Both the position numbers and the translations under genes were made by a program. A stretch of DNA of 47,744 nt from contig CAYXXU010000031.1 of assembly GCA_964469155.1 (NCBI GenBank), forward strand, positions 1 to 47,744. The letters run 5' to 3'. Below, piece by piece: positions 1 through 7,842 of this stretch (the stretch's first letter is position 1; each line of letters opens with the position of its first letter). This DNA is from CAIWKO01 sp964469155 (GTDB lineage: Bacteria > Bacteroidota > Bacteroidia > Bacteroidales > CAIWKO01). The notes beneath the pieces are model-generated. The model had not been told where the DNA came from, ran no database searches, and saw only the letters and a program-made list of their open reading frames with translations.

Positions 1-5
1 TTTAC

Positions 6-158
6 TCATTTCAATAAAATTTTCCGGATATAGCCCCATTGTTTATTTTCATCTACGATTGGGTCAATTCCCCGCCTACCTGCGGCGGGGTAGTTCATTA
101 GCCTACTTTTAATGGCTTTCAGTGTTATAACCCCAGGTTTTTTACAAAAAGTGAGCAT
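6..158 (-). other. Possible small ORF or gene 3' remnant (50 aa)
   Basis: The minus strand carries an open frame from an ATG at 158 to a TGA at 6-8. Its C-terminal part, ending in residues such as QWGYIRKILLK, reads like ordinary protein. The CCCCGCC/GGCGGGG palindrome at 70-90 lies inside the frame. I recognise no family. It may be the tail of a decayed gene interrupted by a palindromic repeat, or chance. Low confidence. Confidence 0.2.
70..90. repeat. GC-rich palindrome (REP-like hairpin)
   Basis: CCCCGCC at 70-76 and GGCGGGG at 84-90 form a perfect 7-bp stem with a 7-nt loop. It stands out as a GC island in AT-rich DNA. No T-tract follows on either strand, so it is not a standard terminator. 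It resembles the dispersed intergenic palindromes common in this phylum (inference). Confidence 0.55.
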
Positions 159-596
159 TATGCCCAAATGGTTGTTTTACACGAAAAAAATCAGTCAATT
201 TTGAGATCAAATTTTTTTTAATCGAATCAGCTTTGCTCAGTTTAGATTTCAAAATCAAATTACAGCCAGGAAATCGACCGGTTTAGAAACCAAAACCGTG
301 CGACGGCGTAATATCCATAGGGTTTTCAGTTCAAAACCCGGTGACAAAAAAATCGTAAATGGGGAAATCGGGGGCATAGAGTGAAAATGAGGAGGAATGT
401 GGTGAGAGAATAGGGAATAATGAATAGGGAATAGTCTTTCCGTCTTTAGTCGGCAATTTGCGGGTTACAGGTTTCTTCGTGAAACTCTGTGCTTCTTTGT
501 GTAACTTCGTGAAATATCTCTTTTAAGTTACACAGAGAATAATATATTATCTTTGGTGTTCCTTTTGTACTTTGGTGGCAATAAAAACAATAGAAA
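159..596. other. Intergenic, no gene; phrase-like repeats
   Basis: No coding frame is supported here. From about 472 to 570 there are repeated words of the kind CTTCGTGAAACTCTGTGCTTC and CTTTGTGTAACTTCGTG. Similar wording recurs at about 1046-1085 (ATGAAACTCTCTGCACTTCGTG). A GGGAATAATGAATAGGGAATAG string lies near 412-433 and a related ATTCGTTATTCATTATT near 1111-1129. These look like degenerate intergenic repeats flanking the 597-1034 gene. Confidence 0.4.
548..555 (+). promoter_or_regulatory. Candidate -7 box TATCTTTG for the 597 lipoprotein
   Basis: This matches the Bacteroidota -7 consensus TAnnTTTG, about 40 nt upstream of the ATG at 597. No TTTG is seen at the expected -33 spacing, and the site lies in repeat-like sequence, so support is moderate. 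Confidence 0.4.
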
Positions 597-1034
597 ATGA
601 AAAAAACAATCCTGATCATACTTGTGCTGGCGGCGGTGGTGGGTGGGTGTGATAAGACTAAGAGGACCTACAATAAAATTTATGGAGAATACACGCTAAT
701 AAGCTACACTGTTAATGGAATTGATTCTTTGAGTCAATATTCTGATAGCCTTGGCTCAAATTTTAATTTTTATAGGGATCCCAAAGAGACAATGAATGTT
801 TGTGAAATCTACGGGAAAAGAAAAGACGGAAAAGAAACAGGGTTTTGTTGGTATTGGGCATTAAATGACAACAATAAAACACTTCGCCAAATGTTACCCT
901 TCGGATGGGATTATGGAATTGGGGTATTTCAATTTGATGTTAATACTGATTGGGAAATTCTAGAACTAAAAAAGAATAATCTTAAACTAAAAACCACCTA
1001 CAACAATAAAGAATACCAAATAGAACTGGAATGA
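597..1034 (+). CDS. Small lipoprotein of unknown function
   Basis: This 145-aa protein starts MKKTILIILVLAAVVGGC. That is a lipoprotein signal with a lipobox ending in Cys18, so the mature protein of about 128 residues should be lipid-anchored in the envelope. The first mature residues are CDKTKR. The mature part opens with a strand-rich segment (IYGEYTLISYTVNGIDSL) and ends in alternating Lys and hydrophobic residues. It is of the general size and style of lipocalin-like Bacteroidota lipoproteins, but I see no diagnostic motif. It stands alone on the plus strand, convergent with the histidine kinase that ends at 1196. The function is unknown; the lipoprotein call itself is firm. Confidence 0.75.
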   Translation: MKKTILIILVLAAVVGGCDKTKRTYNKIYGEYTLISYTVNGIDSLSQYSDSLGSNFNFYRDPKETMNVCEIYGKRKDGKETGFCWYWALNDNNKTLRQMLPFGWDYGIGVFQFDVNTDWEILELKKNNLKLKTTYNNKEYQIELE

Positions 1035-1195
1035 TGAGAATTTCTCCATGAAACTCTCTGCACTTCGTGTCTCCGTGGTTTTTCTTAGCCACTTCATCAT
1101 TCGACATTCAATATTCGTTATTCATTATTAAAAAAAGGGCGTATGCGATACTCCCCTACAACTCCCAACTCCGAACTCCAGGCACTCCGAACTTC

Positions 1196-4100
1196 CTACT
1201 CTCCTCTCGGCCACTCAATAAAAAACGTACTTCCCTCTCCCCTCACCGATTCGAACCAGATGCGGCCGCCGCTGTTCTCTACAATACCGCTCACAATTGC
1301 CAGTCCCAGCCCCATGCCCTCGGTCTTGGTCGAGAAACTGGGCACAAACACCTTGTCTTTCATCTCGTCGGGAATGCCCTCTCCGTTGTCGCTGATGGCG
1401 ATCATCACCTTTTCCCCCACCAATTCCACCCTGATGGTAATGGCACCTTCCTGGCGGCTTCCTATGGCCTGAACGGCATTATGAATAAGGTTGTTCATCA
1501 CCCTCACCACCTGTTTTTTATCGGCAAAAATGCGGAAAGTCTGGTCGGGTTCGTGTAGCAGCCTCATTTTTATTTCGTCACTTCCGCTGAAAATGGCCAT
1601 AGAACTCTCGATCACGGGCAGCACATCAATCACCTCGTTCTGTGGGGCGGGCATCTTGGCAAAATACGAAAACTCCGAAGCAATGGCCGAGAGCGAATCT
1701 ATCTGTTCCACCATATTCTTCGAAAAGCGTTTCAGTATCGCATCCCATTCGGGCGCCTGCTCTTTCCAGGCCTTATCCAGATACTGAATACTCAGTTTCA
1801 TGGGCGTCAGGGGGTTCTTGATCTCGTGAGCCACCTGCATCGCCATTTCGCGCCAGGCGCTCTCGCGTTCCGAGCGGGCCAGCAGGTGGGCGCTTTCGCT
1901 GATCTCGTCAATCATGTGGTTATATTCCTCAATCAAGCCGCCAATCTCGTCTTGTCGCGGCCAGCTGATCTTCTCATTCTTGCTTCCCAGTTTGATGTTG
2001 CCTATCTTGTCGCGGATGATGTTCAGCGGCCGGGTGATGCGTCCTGCCACAAACAGTGCTATGATAATGGATATGGCGATGAAGAACACATAAATATTCA
2101 CAAAAGCCATCAAAAAGGTCGACAACTCCTTCTTCAGCTCGCTTTGCTTGGCAAAATAGGGCAAATTGATGTAATATACCGCCTGATTGTCGCGGTTATA
2201 AAAAGGCACATAGGCCGAGTAATAGTCCAGCTTGCCTATGCTTTCTTTTTGGATGAAGAAGGTCTTCTTAGCCATTTTCAATTGGAAATAAGCTGTGGGG
2301 TTCATCCGGGCAGAGATAAGGCCCTCCTCGAAAATCTGCGGTCGCGACGAAGAAACCAGGTTGCCGTGGGTGTCGAAAACATTGATATCGGTAAAGAACA
2401 CATTCGACAGCTTCGCCAGAAAAGCCGACAATGCATTCAGCTGATCGGGATTCATGGTATCGGTATCCGAGAGTCTGCGCTGCAGTTCAATCACCACCGA
2501 CATAGATTTCTCGCTCAGAATATCGATATTCTTATTATTGTTCAGATTTCTGATGAACACATAGGTCGACACGCCAATGATGATGAAGGAAATGAGGATG
2601 ATGGAAACCATGGCCAGTTGCAGTCGGTTTTTAAAATCAAGGCGTATAGCACTCAGGCGTATAGGCGATCGCATCAGAATAATAAAAAGGATGAGCACGA
2701 CTACAAAAAACGAGAACAATATGGAGAAGGGCGCCAGAATATCCAAAATGCCCGGCTGTTTCTTGCTGATGATGATAAAAGAGGCAGGGTCCGCCTTATA
2801 CAAAAGGTGGCTGTAGTCATTATCGTTAAACATAGTGAAATCATTCACCTTCAGGGTACTATCCGGCCTGAACTCAATGGAATAATAGTATTTCCCAAAG
2901 GCATCTACCAGGGTGTTTCCATAATATTTGGCGTAGGAATAATTTGTCAGGTCTGATTTGATAAACAGCTTTTTATCGATAAGTAATTCGGGGTATCCCA
3001 GCCCTTTGGGGATGAACTTCGAATTCATTTCAATAAACATACGCAGCGAGCTGCTGTCGGTCGAAAAGTCGAACACCGAAAGGTAGTTATAGCCGCCTGT
3101 GCCATAGTTCAGCAGGTAGAGGTTTTCGCAGGAAGTAGGCTTACCTATGGTATCGGCCAGATAACTGAAATAATTATAACAGTGTTCTGAATTGGTAGCC
3201 ATTTTCAAGCTGTCTTTCTCGGCACAAAGCGTTATCTGAACCTTATATTTATCCCAAAATCCCGTGAAATATTTCCGGGACAGGTACTCCTTTATATCGC
3301 TTTCGCTCGAAGGATAATATTTCAATTTATCTTTCAGCCTCAGATCATTATTGATATTTTTTTGCACATCGGCATACACAAATTCGGCCAGAGGGTCTTC
3401 GCCGGCTGTCAGCTTTTGTGCGAAATATTTCCGTGTCTCTGTTTCTTTGAATCCAGTGGAAATCGTTATCACAAAATAGGCCGAATAGGTGAACAAAACC
3501 AGGTAAATTCCCATCTCGTAATAATGAAATAGCTTATGTCCTTTTCTCCGGAAGAGCCAATAGACCCCGTTGAACAAAACAAAACAAAGAATCAACTGAT
3601 AATTTTCAATGATCTGATGAGGTCTTATCAGAAATACCATAAGTAAAGCAAGCACAAGCCCTGTGAATATCTCGAAAACACCAACACTCCATTTCTGTAG
3701 TAATTTGTACAGTACCGAAGCTATCAACACATAGGAAAGCAGCAAAAATGAGATAATAGAAAGTCCTAAAATACTTAGTCCGTCAATAGAAAATATCTGG
3801 TTCAGGTTAAAAGATATGGTCGAGTCGACCACTATCGAGCGTATTGTATTCACCCCAATAAGAAAGAGTGCCTCCGAAAAGAAATTGATGACAAAGGACA
3901 AAAGTAATCTCAGTGGACGACCCTGTGGTTTGGCCGGTTTCTTAAAGCTGAGCTTTTGAAACAATAAAACCGACATGATCAAAACTAAAAGCGTGTTCAG
4001 CAATAAGTCGCCCAACGATGGCAACAATTCGGAAGAGGCATAATAGATGGGACTGAAAAAAGCAGTCTCGAAGAGACTGTGGGGAACTTTTAAGAAAAAC

Positions 4101-4876
4101 AGAAGAACGCGCAAGATAACAAATGCTGCTATGAAAAGAATGACGGATAGCCCCTGCCCTCTTTTTTCCGGCACCCACCATTGAATGAGCAGGTAAATGA
4201 GATATAAAAGCGCAATAAATTCCAGCAGATAAAGAAACATTATGATGGTTTCGCCCCAGGATGTGAGATGGGCGCACGGACTTACCGAAACTGAAAACAG
4301 GTCTTTCCCTTCGGAATTTTTCACAAGGTTTGTCTTTCCTGCTTTGTGTATTTTTCCGTTATGCGAACTCAATCCCAGTCCGGGGACAAACTCATTTACC
4401 AGGTAATCATTTTCGTAGCGGAACTCCGACTTTAATAAGATGGCCGCAATAAAAGTATTCTTCCCATTTTTTATCTTTACGATATCGTACCATCCGTTAT
4501 TAAATTTCACCAAGCTACTATCCGACGACAAAACGAGACTATCCTCCTGTTCGTTTAATTTATTATCCGACCAATACACCAGGCTGTCGTTTCTGTAAAT
4601 CCGAAACGATATCTTTTCCTTTTCCGACACTTTTGGAAATTTGTCAAACCCGAATAATGTCTCTTCGGGAAATTGTTTTGAAAGTTCAATCAAATTCTCC
4701 AGGTTAGCCCTGGCGATTTTTTCTTTTTCAGAAATGCTGCTCTCAACTTTCCTGATAATTTTTCCCGGATCATTAAGTAACGACAATTGATAATTTCTAA
4801 AAATAAGATTAGAAATAACCAATACGATAAAAAGTATGATCGTTACAATAATTCTTACCCCGGTCTTTATTTTCAT
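1196..4876 (-). CDS. Large membrane sensor histidine kinase with HAMP domain
   Basis: This 1226-aa protein is a two-component sensor kinase that should autophosphorylate on His and signal to a response regulator. Order by eye: TM helix at residues 9-27; a first extracytoplasmic domain to about 205; a cluster of several TM helices from about 210 to 475; a second extracytoplasmic domain to about 710; two TM helices (about 712-735 and 752-775); a third extracytoplasmic domain; a TM at about 925-950; a HAMP linker; a HisKA segment VAHEIKNPLTPMK with the phospho-acceptor His near residue 1017; and a HATPase with NNLIHNAVQAI, DNGEGIP and GMGLGLAIVSG boxes. All kinase boxes look intact. The multi-TM core and three separate sensor regions make it much longer than a typical kinase. 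No response regulator gene adjoins it. The kinase half is visibly more GC-rich than the sensor half. Confidence 0.93.
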   Translation of the reverse strand: MKIKTGVRIIVTIILFIVLVISNLIFRNYQLSLLNDPGKIIRKVESSISEKEKIARANLENLIELSKQFPEETLFGFDKFPKVSEKEKISFRIYRNDSLVYWSDNKLNEQEDSLVLSSDSSLVKFNNGWYDIVKIKNGKNTFIAAILLKSEFRYENDYLVNEFVPGLGLSSHNGKIHKAGKTNLVKNSEGKDLFSVSVSPCAHLTSWGETIIMFLYLLEFIALLYLIYLLIQWWVPEKRGQGLSVILFIAAFVILRVLLFFLKVPHSLFETAFFSPIYYASSELLPSLGDLLLNTLLVLIMSVLLFQKLSFKKPAKPQGRPLRLLLSFVINFFSEALFLIGVNTIRSIVVDSTISFNLNQIFSIDGLSILGLSIISFLLLSYVLIASVLYKLLQKWSVGVFEIFTGLVLALLMVFLIRPHQIIENYQLILCFVLFNGVYWLFRRKGHKLFHYYEMGIYLVLFTYSAYFVITISTGFKETETRKYFAQKLTAGEDPLAEFVYADVQKNINNDLRLKDKLKYYPSSESDIKEYLSRKYFTGFWDKYKVQITLCAEKDSLKMATNSEHCYNYFSYLADTIGKPTSCENLYLLNYGTGGYNYLSVFDFSTDSSSLRMFIEMNSKFIPKGLGYPELLIDKKLFIKSDLTNYSYAKYYGNTLVDAFGKYYYSIEFRPDSTLKVNDFTMFNDNDYSHLLYKADPASFIIISKKQPGILDILAPFSILFSFFVVVLILFIILMRSPIRLSAIRLDFKNRLQLAMVSIILISFIIIGVSTYVFIRNLNNNKNIDILSEKSMSVVIELQRRLSDTDTMNPDQLNALSAFLAKLSNVFFTDINVFDTHGNLVSSSRPQIFEEGLISARMNPTAYFQLKMAKKTFFIQKESIGKLDYYSAYVPFYNRDNQAVYYINLPYFAKQSELKKELSTFLMAFVNIYVFFIAISIIIALFVAGRITRPLNIIRDKIGNIKLGSKNEKISWPRQDEIGGLIEEYNHMIDEISESAHLLARSERESAWREMAMQVAHEIKNPLTPMKLSIQYLDKAWKEQAPEWDAILKRFSKNMVEQIDSLSAIASEFSYFAKMPAPQNEVIDVLPVIESSMAIFSGSDEIKMRLLHEPDQTFRIFADKKQVVRVMNNLIHNAVQAIGSRQEGAITIRVELVGEKVMIAISDNGEGIPDEMKDKVFVPSFSTKTEGMGLGLAIVSGIVENSGGRIWFESVRGEGSTFFIEWPRGE

Positions 4877-5009
4877 AATTTTTCTTTCAAAAATTAATTT
4901 CGCCCCGAAAAAACGGCTTTAAATTAACACTTATAAGAATTCTTTTGAGCACAACCTATATTTTCATACCGAAAAGGGGGTATCGTTCGTTTTAGGCCCT
5001 TAAATTCGG

Positions 5010-5894
5010 TCAACTGTTCTTAAAGATAAAAATCAGGCTCGAATAGTTATTTTCATTTTTCTTCGCCCACCGGTTGGATCGGTAACCATTCCAAAATGCC
5101 TTCCATAAATTTTTGCTACCACTTTTATATTTTTCGCTGAGCATACTTATATAATAGGCATCATACTCCATGGGCACAATTTTGTCCAGTTTGAAATTGT
5201 GTCTTTCAAAAAGCCGTATCATGGTTTCCTGCGTAAAATGATAAATATGCCTGGGCAGATCATAGCCGGCCCAAAATTCACCATAATGCCGGGCATCAAA
5301 ACATGCCGCATTGGGAACCGCTATAAAAGCAATCCCGTCTTTAACCAGAAGTCTTTTTATTTGTTGCATTCTTTGCTCGAGGGCATGAACATGTTCCATT
5401 ACGTGCCACATGGTAATAACATCAATTTTGCCAGGATCAGTTTTATCCAGAAAATCTTCCGAAAAAACATTGAGGCCGTATTCAGCTTTGGCAAAATTTT
5501 GCGCAGTAACAAACGGCTCCACTCCTATAGTTTGCCAGTTTTGTTTTTTCAGAAAATTCAGAAATTCCCCTGTGGCGCATCCTATATCCAAAATTGTTCC
5601 ACTTTGCTTATACAACGCGATCAGGTCAAATTTCTTTTGATGATTCTTCTTCCTGATGATGTGATATAGTTTATTTAAAAGTCCTTTTTTGGTATTCGAA
5701 TGCGAAATGTACTCTTCCGATTTATAATATTTTGAGATATCATCGACGTCGGGACGTGGATTTACAAATAGAAATCCGCACTCATCGCACTTCACAATTG
5801 TGAATTCCTCCTGTGTTAAGAAGTAATCGCGCCCCTGGAGATAATTTGAAAAACTACTCTTTCCACAGACATTGCATTGTTCTAATTTTTCCAT
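5010..5894 (-). CDS. Class I SAM-dependent methyltransferase
   Basis: This 294-aa protein opens with a zinc-ribbon-like module, CNVCG about 35 residues before CDECG, followed by FVNPRP. A Methyltransf_23-type Rossmann domain comes next. It contains motif I ILDIGCATGEFL and an acidic strand end GVEP, then MWHVMEHVHAL and a later YDLPRHIYHFT. Proteins of this layout methylate small molecules or sugar and lipid precursors; the substrate cannot be read. I chose the ATG at 5894. An upstream in-frame start at 5966 would run through the parS palindrome and overlap mnmG. The gene follows mnmG by 22 nt and is probably co-transcribed with it. Confidence 0.85.
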   Translation of the reverse strand: MEKLEQCNVCGKSSFSNYLQGRDYFLTQEEFTIVKCDECGFLFVNPRPDVDDISKYYKSEEYISHSNTKKGLLNKLYHIIRKKNHQKKFDLIALYKQSGTILDIGCATGEFLNFLKKQNWQTIGVEPFVTAQNFAKAEYGLNVFSEDFLDKTDPGKIDVITMWHVMEHVHALEQRMQQIKRLLVKDGIAFIAVPNAACFDARHYGEFWAGYDLPRHIYHFTQETMIRLFERHNFKLDKIVPMEYDAYYISMLSEKYKSGSKNLWKAFWNGYRSNRWAKKNENNYSSLIFIFKNS

Positions 5895-5901
5895 TATTAT
5901 G

Positions 5902-5915
5902 GTTTCACGTGAAAC
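5902..5915. promoter_or_regulatory. parS: parS-type centromere site (copy 1)
   Basis: GTTTCACGTGAAAC is a perfect 14-bp palindrome and matches the core of the conserved chromosomal parS site bound by ParB (consensus TGTTTCACGTGAAACA). The outermost bases differ (G on both sides). It fills the 22-bp gap between the mnmG stop (TGA at 5917-5919) and the methyltransferase ATG at 5894. ParB loading here would be expected near an origin. parA and parB are not in the window. Confidence 0.85.
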
Positions 5916-5916
5916 G

Positions 5917-7791
5917 TCATCTTCCCAATTGCACCAAAAGCACGGTAATATCGGCCGGAGAAACACCGCTGATGCGGGATGCCTGCCCTATGGTTTTTGG
6001 TTTTATTTTATTCAACTTCTCTCTTGCCTCAATCGACAGTGCTTTTACTTTACTATAATCTGCATTTTCAGGCAATGCAATTTCCTCCAGTTTGATTACC
6101 TTTTCAGCAATTTCTTTTTCCTTTTCGATATACGAATTGTACTTTATTATTATTTCAGATTCTTCTAAAATTTCCTTATCGGCACACTTCCTTTCTTCAA
6201 TAAAGTTTCGGAATTTTTCACAAACGCCTGCAAAGGTATGTATGTTTATCTGGGGACGAATCAACAGATCCTGAATTTTCGTCTTTTGCGATATTCTGGA
6301 GGTTTTATTTCTATCAAGATAATCATTCACCTCATCCGGAAAAACGGATTCATACTTCACAAAATGCAAAATCTCATCGATTTTCTGAATCTTTTTCTTC
6401 AGGCTATTTAATCTTGTTTTAGGAATAAGACCAAGTTTATATCCTAATTCTGTCAATCTGATATCGGCATTATCCTGTCTGAGCAATATCCTGTATTCCG
6501 CTCTTGAAGTAAACATCCTATAGGGCTCATCAACTCCTTTCGTTATTATATCATCTATTAGTACACCGATGTAGGCTTCCGATCTTTTAAGGACAATCTC
6601 TTCCTTGTTGGTAATTTTATTGTGTGCATTTATACCAGCCATCAATCCCTGGGCGGCCGCTTCTTCATAACCAGTAGTTCCATTGATCTGTCCGGCAAAA
6701 TAAAGGTTTTCCACCAGTTTTGTCTCTAGTGTATGCTTCAACTGTGAAGGCGGAAAATAATCGTATTCTATAGCATAGCCCGGTCTGAAGATTTTCGCTT
6801 TCTCAAAACCTTTTATTTTCTGCAGGGCCTTATATTGAACCTCCTCGGGTAAAGAAGAAGAGAATCCGTTTATATAGTATTCTATGGTTGTCCATCCCTC
6901 AGGTTCCACAAAAAGCTGATGCCTTATCTTGTCCGAAAAACGCACAATTTTATCTTCTATTGAAGGACAATACCGGGGACCCCTACCCTTTATGGCACCT
7001 TGAAATAAGGGAGATTTTTCAAAGCCGGTCCTGAGGATATTGTGCACATCCTCGTTGGTATAGGCCAAATAACAACTCCTTTGTTTCGACAGCTTCTTTG
7101 TGCTTGTAAAGGAAAATTTTCCGGGATCTTCATCCCCTTTTTGCTCCTCAAGTTTTGTAAAATCTATGGTACGCCCATCCACCCGCACAGGAGTTCCGGT
7201 CTTCAGCCGCAAGTTTTCAAAGCCGGCATCTATCAAACTTTTTGTTAAGCCATACGAGGCATTTTCTCCCAGACGGCCACCAGTTAATTGTCTTTCCCCA
7301 ATATGTATAATCCCATTCAGAAAAGTACCATTCGCCAGAATAACGGCTTTTGCCAGAATTTCAATTCCAAGACCGGTTTCCACACCCATTATTTTACCAT
7401 CCTTATACAATAGTTTAGTAACGGAATCCTGCCAAAAACTAACACCCGGAGTTTGCTCCAATGTCTCTCGCCAAATTTCGGAGAATTTCATTCTGTCGCA
7501 TTGTGCTCTTGGACTCCACATCGCGGGTCCTTTCGACCTGTTCAACATTCTGAATTGTATCATGGACTGGTCCGTTACAATTCCCGTTTTACCACCTAGT
7601 GCATCAATTTCTCTTACAATTTGACCCTTTGCCACCCCGCCTATTGAAGGATTGCATGACATTTGAGCAATAAGATTCATGTTCATTGTAATGAGCAGCA
7701 CAGATGATCCCATATTCGCAGCAGTCACTGCGGCTTCACAACCTGCATGACCAGCACCTACAACTACTATGTCAAACTTACTAAAAATCAT
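5917..7791 (-). CDS. mnmG: tRNA uridine-5-carboxymethylaminomethyl(34) synthesis enzyme MnmG
   Basis: This is the FAD-dependent partner of MnmE, which installs the cmnm5 group on wobble uridine 34 of a subset of tRNAs. The 624-aa length is normal. The N-terminus has the dinucleotide-binding VVGAGHAGCEAA, then the family-typical CNPSIGGVAKGQIVREIDALGG, later GLMAGINAH and the C-terminal RISGVSPADITVLLVQLGR. The protein looks complete. The ATG at 7791 follows a parS palindrome by 8 nt, and the stop lies 1 nt from a second one. The family's old name gidA reflects its frequent place near the replication origin, which fits. It probably belongs to the minus-strand unit that starts at 13987. Confidence 0.98.
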   Translation of the reverse strand: MIFSKFDIVVVGAGHAGCEAAVTAANMGSSVLLITMNMNLIAQMSCNPSIGGVAKGQIVREIDALGGKTGIVTDQSMIQFRMLNRSKGPAMWSPRAQCDRMKFSEIWRETLEQTPGVSFWQDSVTKLLYKDGKIMGVETGLGIEILAKAVILANGTFLNGIIHIGERQLTGGRLGENASYGLTKSLIDAGFENLRLKTGTPVRVDGRTIDFTKLEEQKGDEDPGKFSFTSTKKLSKQRSCYLAYTNEDVHNILRTGFEKSPLFQGAIKGRGPRYCPSIEDKIVRFSDKIRHQLFVEPEGWTTIEYYINGFSSSLPEEVQYKALQKIKGFEKAKIFRPGYAIEYDYFPPSQLKHTLETKLVENLYFAGQINGTTGYEEAAAQGLMAGINAHNKITNKEEIVLKRSEAYIGVLIDDIITKGVDEPYRMFTSRAEYRILLRQDNADIRLTELGYKLGLIPKTRLNSLKKKIQKIDEILHFVKYESVFPDEVNDYLDRNKTSRISQKTKIQDLLIRPQINIHTFAGVCEKFRNFIEERKCADKEILEESEIIIKYNSYIEKEKEIAEKVIKLEEIALPENADYSKVKALSIEAREKLNKIKPKTIGQASRISGVSPADITVLLVQLGR

Positions 7792-7798
7792 TTACTAC

Positions 7799-7812
7799 GT
7801 TTCACGTGAAAC
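7799..7812. promoter_or_regulatory. parS: parS-type centromere site (copy 2)
   Basis: A second perfect GTTTCACGTGAAAC palindrome lies in the 51-bp gap between mnmG (start 7791) and the upstream membrane-protein gene (stop at 7843). The flanks are C on both sides. It is identical to copy 1 over all 14 bases and 1,897 bp away from it. Confidence 0.85.
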
Positions 7813-7842
7813 CATTGTTTTAAATCGCTAATTACAAGGGTA

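Noticed and set aside
1826..2956. 376-aa plus-strand ORF opposite the histidine kinase
   Set aside because: It is a shadow of the GC-rich kinase/HAMP coding region. Composition is unlike a protein (many His, Gln, Arg) and the opposite frame has all kinase motifs.
5895..5966. Methyltransferase starting at 5966
   Set aside because: It would overlap mnmG by 50 nt and translate the parS palindrome. The ATG at 5894 directly precedes the Cys-rich start of the protein.
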